Source: Oscheius dolichura
Taxonomy: Eukaryota; Nematoda; Chromadorea; Rhabditida; Rhabditidae
Direction: 5' to 3'
Assembly (NCBI GenBank): GCA_932521035.1
Contig: OW051493.1
Span: forward strand, 1,922,001-1,986,000
DNA: 64,000 nt
A program made the position numbers and the translations under genes. How positions within the stretch are numbered: position 1 is the stretch's first letter; every line of letters begins with the position of its first letter. Of the stretch, positions 60,301 to 64,000 are shown in pieces. The notes beneath the pieces are model-generated. The model had not been told where the DNA came from. It made no database searches and saw nothing but the letters and a program-made list of their open reading frames with translations.

Positions 60301-63031
60301 GTCTGACTGTGGTGCATTTCCTTGGTAGCGTTGACGGCACAATTACGCGTAGCAAACGTGACAAAGGCACATCCTGAAACAAAGAGACCCGTGACGTGGA
60401 CAGAGGCATTAAACTTTTACGAGAAATACAGATTTTTATTTTATCTATTTTTATTTATTTTTTTATGTAGGTTTTATCGCTTATTAAAATAGGCCAAGGC
60501 AGCAGGATTGAATTCATCTTGTACAGCGGCGAACATCTTAGTACACTGTTTCAATCCGATCGGGAAGGGCGCTCGCTCCCGGGAGTCTCAAACTGTCACG
60601 CAAAGACGGTTGCGTGGGGGTCCCATGAAATCCGTAAGGTGATTTCACCCCGGCCAGCAAGAAACTGGGCCGTACTCTCAGAGGCAAGCCTTCAAATTCC
60701 AAAAAAAAATTCTATCCTTGGAATATGGTTATCACCAATGCTGTGTCCTTTGGGAATTTTATGTTTTGGTGGAAACTTTTATATCAGGCAGAAAATGTGG
60801 CAGCAATCAATATGTCCAATTTGTGTGGTCCACAACAAATTCTTATGAAAATCAATTTTATTGGGATCCACTAATGGGGCCGGTGAGAGGGGACGGGGGC
60901 ATGCTACCAGGGTCTACGGTAATTCAACAAACAATGTACCAGGTAGCTTTCACGGGGAGCCCATCGCTGCAACTGGATTCTACCCTTGAAATATGGTAGT
61001 CAACAGGACCCCTAGGAAATTTGCTGTTTTGATGAAAGCTTTTAAGAAATGAGACAAAAGTTGACAGCTATCAATCAGGATCTGTCTGCGCTACTACTTA
61101 TTTTACGCAGGGATTGACAAGATATTCCCCTGTGCCAGTATGCACTCTACACAGTTGATTCGCTTCTGGGGAAATAAAAGAGGAGATGCGCATATCGGCG
61201 GCCAGCAGATGTTCCGGGAGTCAAAAGAGTTGAATTTTTCTTCAAGAAACCTTTTTTTCCTGTTTTAATTTCCCTTTAAATTATCATTTTTCAATGGTTC
61301 GCATTCAATATGCCGTTTTTTTTTCAATTATTCTTCAAATTTCGAACAAAAGAACACAGACGGGCCTGTCTCTATCTCACACAGAAAGCGTGTCTGACCA
61401 AAAAGAAAAGACATTGACCGAAATAAAGAATACTACTAAACATCAGGTGAAAAGCTCTGGCTCAAGCTGTGTGTATCCCCGACGGGGGTGGGATTGACTG
61501 ACGCCGACGCTGACTCTGACCAAACGCACCAAAATTAACACGGTGGTTAGATTATTGAGAGAAAAAGAAGAGGACGACCAGTGTGATTCTCGCGCCGGGG
61601 GCCAACATGCACGTGTTTTCTCGACATTTAGACATAAAATTTAGAAAAAATAAGTAGAAAATAAAGTAAAGAAAGCGAAAAAGAACCTCGGCTCCGTCCG
61701 TCGGCATCCCGCAACACGCTGACGTCTTCAATGTGTCCGAAACGGGTGAACAACTGCCTCACTTCGTCTTCATTCTGTTTCTTCGATAACTGGCCGATGA
61801 AGAGCTTCCTCTCTAGAAAAAATACGGTATTTTGGGGACCAAGGAAGGGAGGCTCGGTGGCGTTTCTTCGCGCGCCGGCACCCGTAAAGTCTCGGCAGCA
61901 CGACAAACATGAAGTCAGGGGTCTTCGCGCGCAGTAATAAACGATTCAACTGCCGAGATTTTACGGGTGCGGGTGCAAACTCGCCACAGAGCTGGGGAGA
62001 GACATAGAGGGTTAGAGAAAAGCAAAAAAAACTGAAGAAAAAGAGAGCGGGGTTAGAAGGAAAAGACACTGACCATACTTGTAAAATTTACCGTTACGGT
62101 TTTCTGTATCGGCGGGTTTCATCTGGATCGGATGGTGCATTCCTTCGATGACTTCGATATTATGGAGGACACCCTGGGCATTTATGGCATCTTTACGATG
62201 GTAGTACGTCACGAAGCAGCAACCTGAAAAGACAGGAGGTTGTAAACTCAGGGCAGGGGAGAAGGAAGGGAAAGGAATGGATTCCTAGCTGGAAGGAAGA
62301 GGGTAAACAAGGACTCTTCCTGGGCAACCATTTCCAGCCTATTTGCTCTCTGTTTTTACTGCTCGATGTGGGGTTTTAAAAGGTATAGCCTATTTTTAAC
62401 GGAACGGAAAGTTTTCGGGACTACTTAACAGTTTTGTGGTTCAAATTCCTGATTTTCAAATCCAGAGAAAAAATTCTCTCCTTTTCTGTTGAAAATGGAG
62501 TGTACCGTCCATTTTATTACTTTTTTTTGTGCTTCCCAGGTAGAAAGAATCTTTCCAGGGTTCACGGTAATCCCCTAGAAGAAACCTCAACAAGTTTCGC
62601 TAAAAAATAAGACCTTATTGATTTTGGAAGAGAGCAAAAGCCATGATAGGGATAAGTGTATTGGCGTAATCTCAAAAAAAGTAAGGCTGATTGTACTTAT
62701 TTGAATCTAGTTCTTTTTATTATTATGTTGTAGCGTTATCATTTATATTTTCTTGTATAAACTGTCAGTAATGCATTCAACGTTCCGTAAGGTGATATTT
62801 TAGTCAAAAACGCGGTAAAAGAACCAGCAGGGTGCCGCTCAACTGCTTGAAATCTGAAAGTCTGGTGGAGAAATTTGTCCCCTTCCAATCCAAAATTTCT
62901 GGCTTACCTTTGCTCTGCTGTGTGTTCTTATCCCTTAGAATATTGAGCGAGTAGACGGGCCCGTATTTTTCGAAGAGTTTCCTACATTCTGGTTCATTCC
63001 ACTGTCGAGGGATCTGAAACTTGTCCCTCAT
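57364..63031 (-). CDS. etr-1: CELF/ETR-1-type RNA-binding protein
   Basis: CELF proteins bind GU-rich RNA and control splicing, translation and decay, notably in muscle and neurons. Exons (minus): 63031-62908, 62223-62092, 61812-61687, 60373-60294, 60063-59932, 59397-59298, 59139-59026, 58115-57945, 57902-57751, 57635-57533, 57494-57364; all phases join, about 454 aa. RRM1: [53 protein letters not shown]2: [46 protein letters not shown] divergent Gln/Pro/Ala-rich linker follows ([20 protein letters not shown]). RRM3: [54 protein letters not shown]. The model's start lacks the usual beta-1 strand (FVGQ) of RRM1, so an upstream 5' exon probably exists beyond 63031. Three introns hold palindromic elements. 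Confidence 0.93.
58561..58643. repeat. Short palindromic element in a CELF intron
   Basis: CCCGCACCCGTAAAATCTCG(GCAGCA) and its inverted partner ending TACGGGTGCGGG flank a 33-base AT-rich centre; arms of about 26 bases. Confidence 0.9.
59528..59615. repeat. Short palindromic element in a CELF intron
   Basis: GCACCCGTAAAGTCTCGGCA and CTGCCGAGATTCTACGGGTGC around about 47 unrelated bases. Confidence 0.88.
60670..61080. repeat. Diverged direct repeat in a CELF intron
   Basis: Segment from about 60715 (CCTTGGAATATGGTTATCAC, then TTTTGGTGGAAACTTTTA) recurs from about 60984 (CCTTGAAATATGGTAGTCAA, then TTTTGATGAAAGCTTTTA). Two degenerate copies about 270 bases apart; function unknown. Confidence 0.55.
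61878..61970. repeat. Short palindromic element in a CELF intron
   Basis: GCACCCGTAAAGTCTCGGCA(GC) and (AACT)GCCGAGATTTTACGGGTGC around about 50 unrelated bases. Confidence 0.88.
62695..62850 (+). repeat. Dispersed copy of the RNase H gene 3' flank
   Basis: TTCTTTTTATTATTATGTTG(TAG), TATTTTCTTGTATAAACTGT(CAG) and ATTTTAGTCAAAAACGCGG match, with moderate divergence, the sequence after the first RNase H gene (39148-39290). No RNase H coding sequence accompanies it. It lies in the first intron of the CELF gene. Confidence 0.7.
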
Positions 63032-64000
63032 TAGTTCGTCTTCCTCTATTTTCCCTTTTAGAGAGAGAGAGAGCGCGCGCGTCCCCTTCTAATCCCTGTG
63101 AGAACTTTTCACAGCCCCACAAAATCCCCTCTCCCCCCACTCATATGTTCAATTAGGAGGGGCAGCGGCTTGAATCAAATTAAAGCAAGGAAGGCGGGAG
63201 CTTGTTTTTCCGGATCCTTTTGTTCCAAGAAGCCAATCCAGCGACTACGATCCCCCCTGAAAATGTCCAATGACCCAGAAAGTAGCACCGGCTCTTGTTT
63301 ATGTCGTCTTCTTCTATCCCGGAATGGCCTAGATTTGATCCGGAGAGATCGCCCCCCGGTAGCCAGCCGCCGCCATCACTTGACCGCCTTTCTCTGATCA
63401 CGCTGCAGCTATTCCCCTCGCCTTCAAGGACGCGACTTGTAACCGGAGGGCATAAATAACCCCTTATCCTGAGGAAGAACGGGAAACAAAACAGGAGCTT
63501 TTAAGTCATTCTCTTTTTCTCTCGGGACTAATGGAGATAATGGATAATAGGACGAGGAGTGGAACAGGAGGCAGGGACTTGATGGGGCGGGTCATTTAGA
63601 CAAGATGGACGGATTACGCTGGGACAAGGATTGGTTTAATGGGCACTATTGGCGCCAAAAGCTGTTTGAAGGAGTGAAGGGCGCGGAAATGACCAAATTC
63701 AACTTTAAACTCATTTTTATTCTCTTTTTAGTGTTTTACTGAATTTGACGGGCATGGAACAACTATCCCCGGGTGCAGGACTCCGATCACCACAAAAATA
63801 CGCTAAACACTACATTTTAAAAGTCAAAAATTTCGCCAAAAGCTGATTGAAGGCGCGGAGGGTGCAAAAATGACTGAAATTCAACTTTGACCCCGGTTTT
63901 CTTCCAAAATTGGTGGTTTCCTGAAGTTTAACAAGGTAATCCGTGTTCAGCAGGGAAAACTGTGCATTTTATGTGTTGTTTTATGTTTTTACAGCAGCTG
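63032..64000. other. Upstream region of the CELF gene
   Basis: Contains a GAGAGAGAGAGCGCGCGCG run at about 63061-63080 and two similar blocks AAAGCTG(T/A)TTGAAGG(A/C)G near 63658 and 63838. Probably holds promoter or 5' exons of the CELF gene; no gene is clear. Confidence 0.45.

Noticed and set aside
35338-61970. Palindromes as Rho-independent terminators or CRISPR repeats
   Set aside because: The context is a nematode genome, spacing is irregular and several copies are inside introns; no array structure.

Overview
The window is nuclear DNA from a nematode. Genes are split into short exons by many small introns, several of only about 31 to 45 bases, with GT...AG borders and TTTTCAG-type acceptors. 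The gene set fits: two cut-1-type cuticlins with ZP domains, a clustered BTB family, a delta subunit of phosphodiesterase (pdl-1 type), tryptophan hydroxylase (tph-1 type), a CELF/ETR-1 RNA-binding protein, and many copies of the CTACAGTA/TACTGTAG octamer common in nematode non-coding DNA. A full cortactin gene is present. I recall that Caenorhabditis elegans has no clear cortactin, so a lineage away from Caenorhabditis is possible; I cannot name the species. All multi-exon models were joined by hand from splice sites, reading phase and family similarity.

Layout. 0.7-3.2 kb (-): secreted nucleoside hydrolase. 4.4-8.7 kb (+): ankyrin-repeat gene with a MULE-like transposon in its long intron and a minisatellite in its last intron. 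8.9-12.4 kb and 14.5-16.8 kb (+): two paralogous ZP cuticlins, separated by a BTB gene and a truncated BTB copy on the minus strand. 16.8-18.2 kb (+): unknown single-pass membrane protein. 18.7-21.1 kb (+): three tandem BTB copies, one intact, one truncated, one decayed. 22.7-23.9 kb (+): pdl-1. 25.8-29.3 kb (-): cortactin with seven repeats. 30.6-30.9 kb (-): small secreted peptide. 31.5-34.3 kb (-): ten-exon secreted orphan. 36.3-37.3 kb: tandem 0.5-kb repeat. 37.5-38.9 and 39.9-41.5 kb (+): two RNase H domains anchored by an N-terminal membrane segment. 43.2-44.2 kb (+): mucin-like, probably GPI-anchored protein. 44.3-47.9 kb (-): a receptor-like protein with a cysteine-rich ectodomain, one membrane segment and an intracellular PPP-family phosphatase domain that has lost nearly all metal ligands. 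48.2-51.4 kb (-): tryptophan hydroxylase. 51.9-55.0 kb: a near-perfect 0.76-kb inverted repeat around a 1.65-kb centre. 55.0-56.4 kb (+): partial gene. 57.4-63.0 kb (-): CELF gene.

The genes do not form one pathway. Cuticle (ZP proteins), signalling (tph-1, pdl-1, pseudophosphatase receptor), actin regulation (cortactin) and RNA processing (CELF) are interspersed, as usual in a nematode autosome. The most unusual content is the receptor-like pseudophosphatase, the membrane-anchored RNase H pair, a family of short palindromic elements with constant arms and unrelated centres, and one minisatellite family found at four separate loci.
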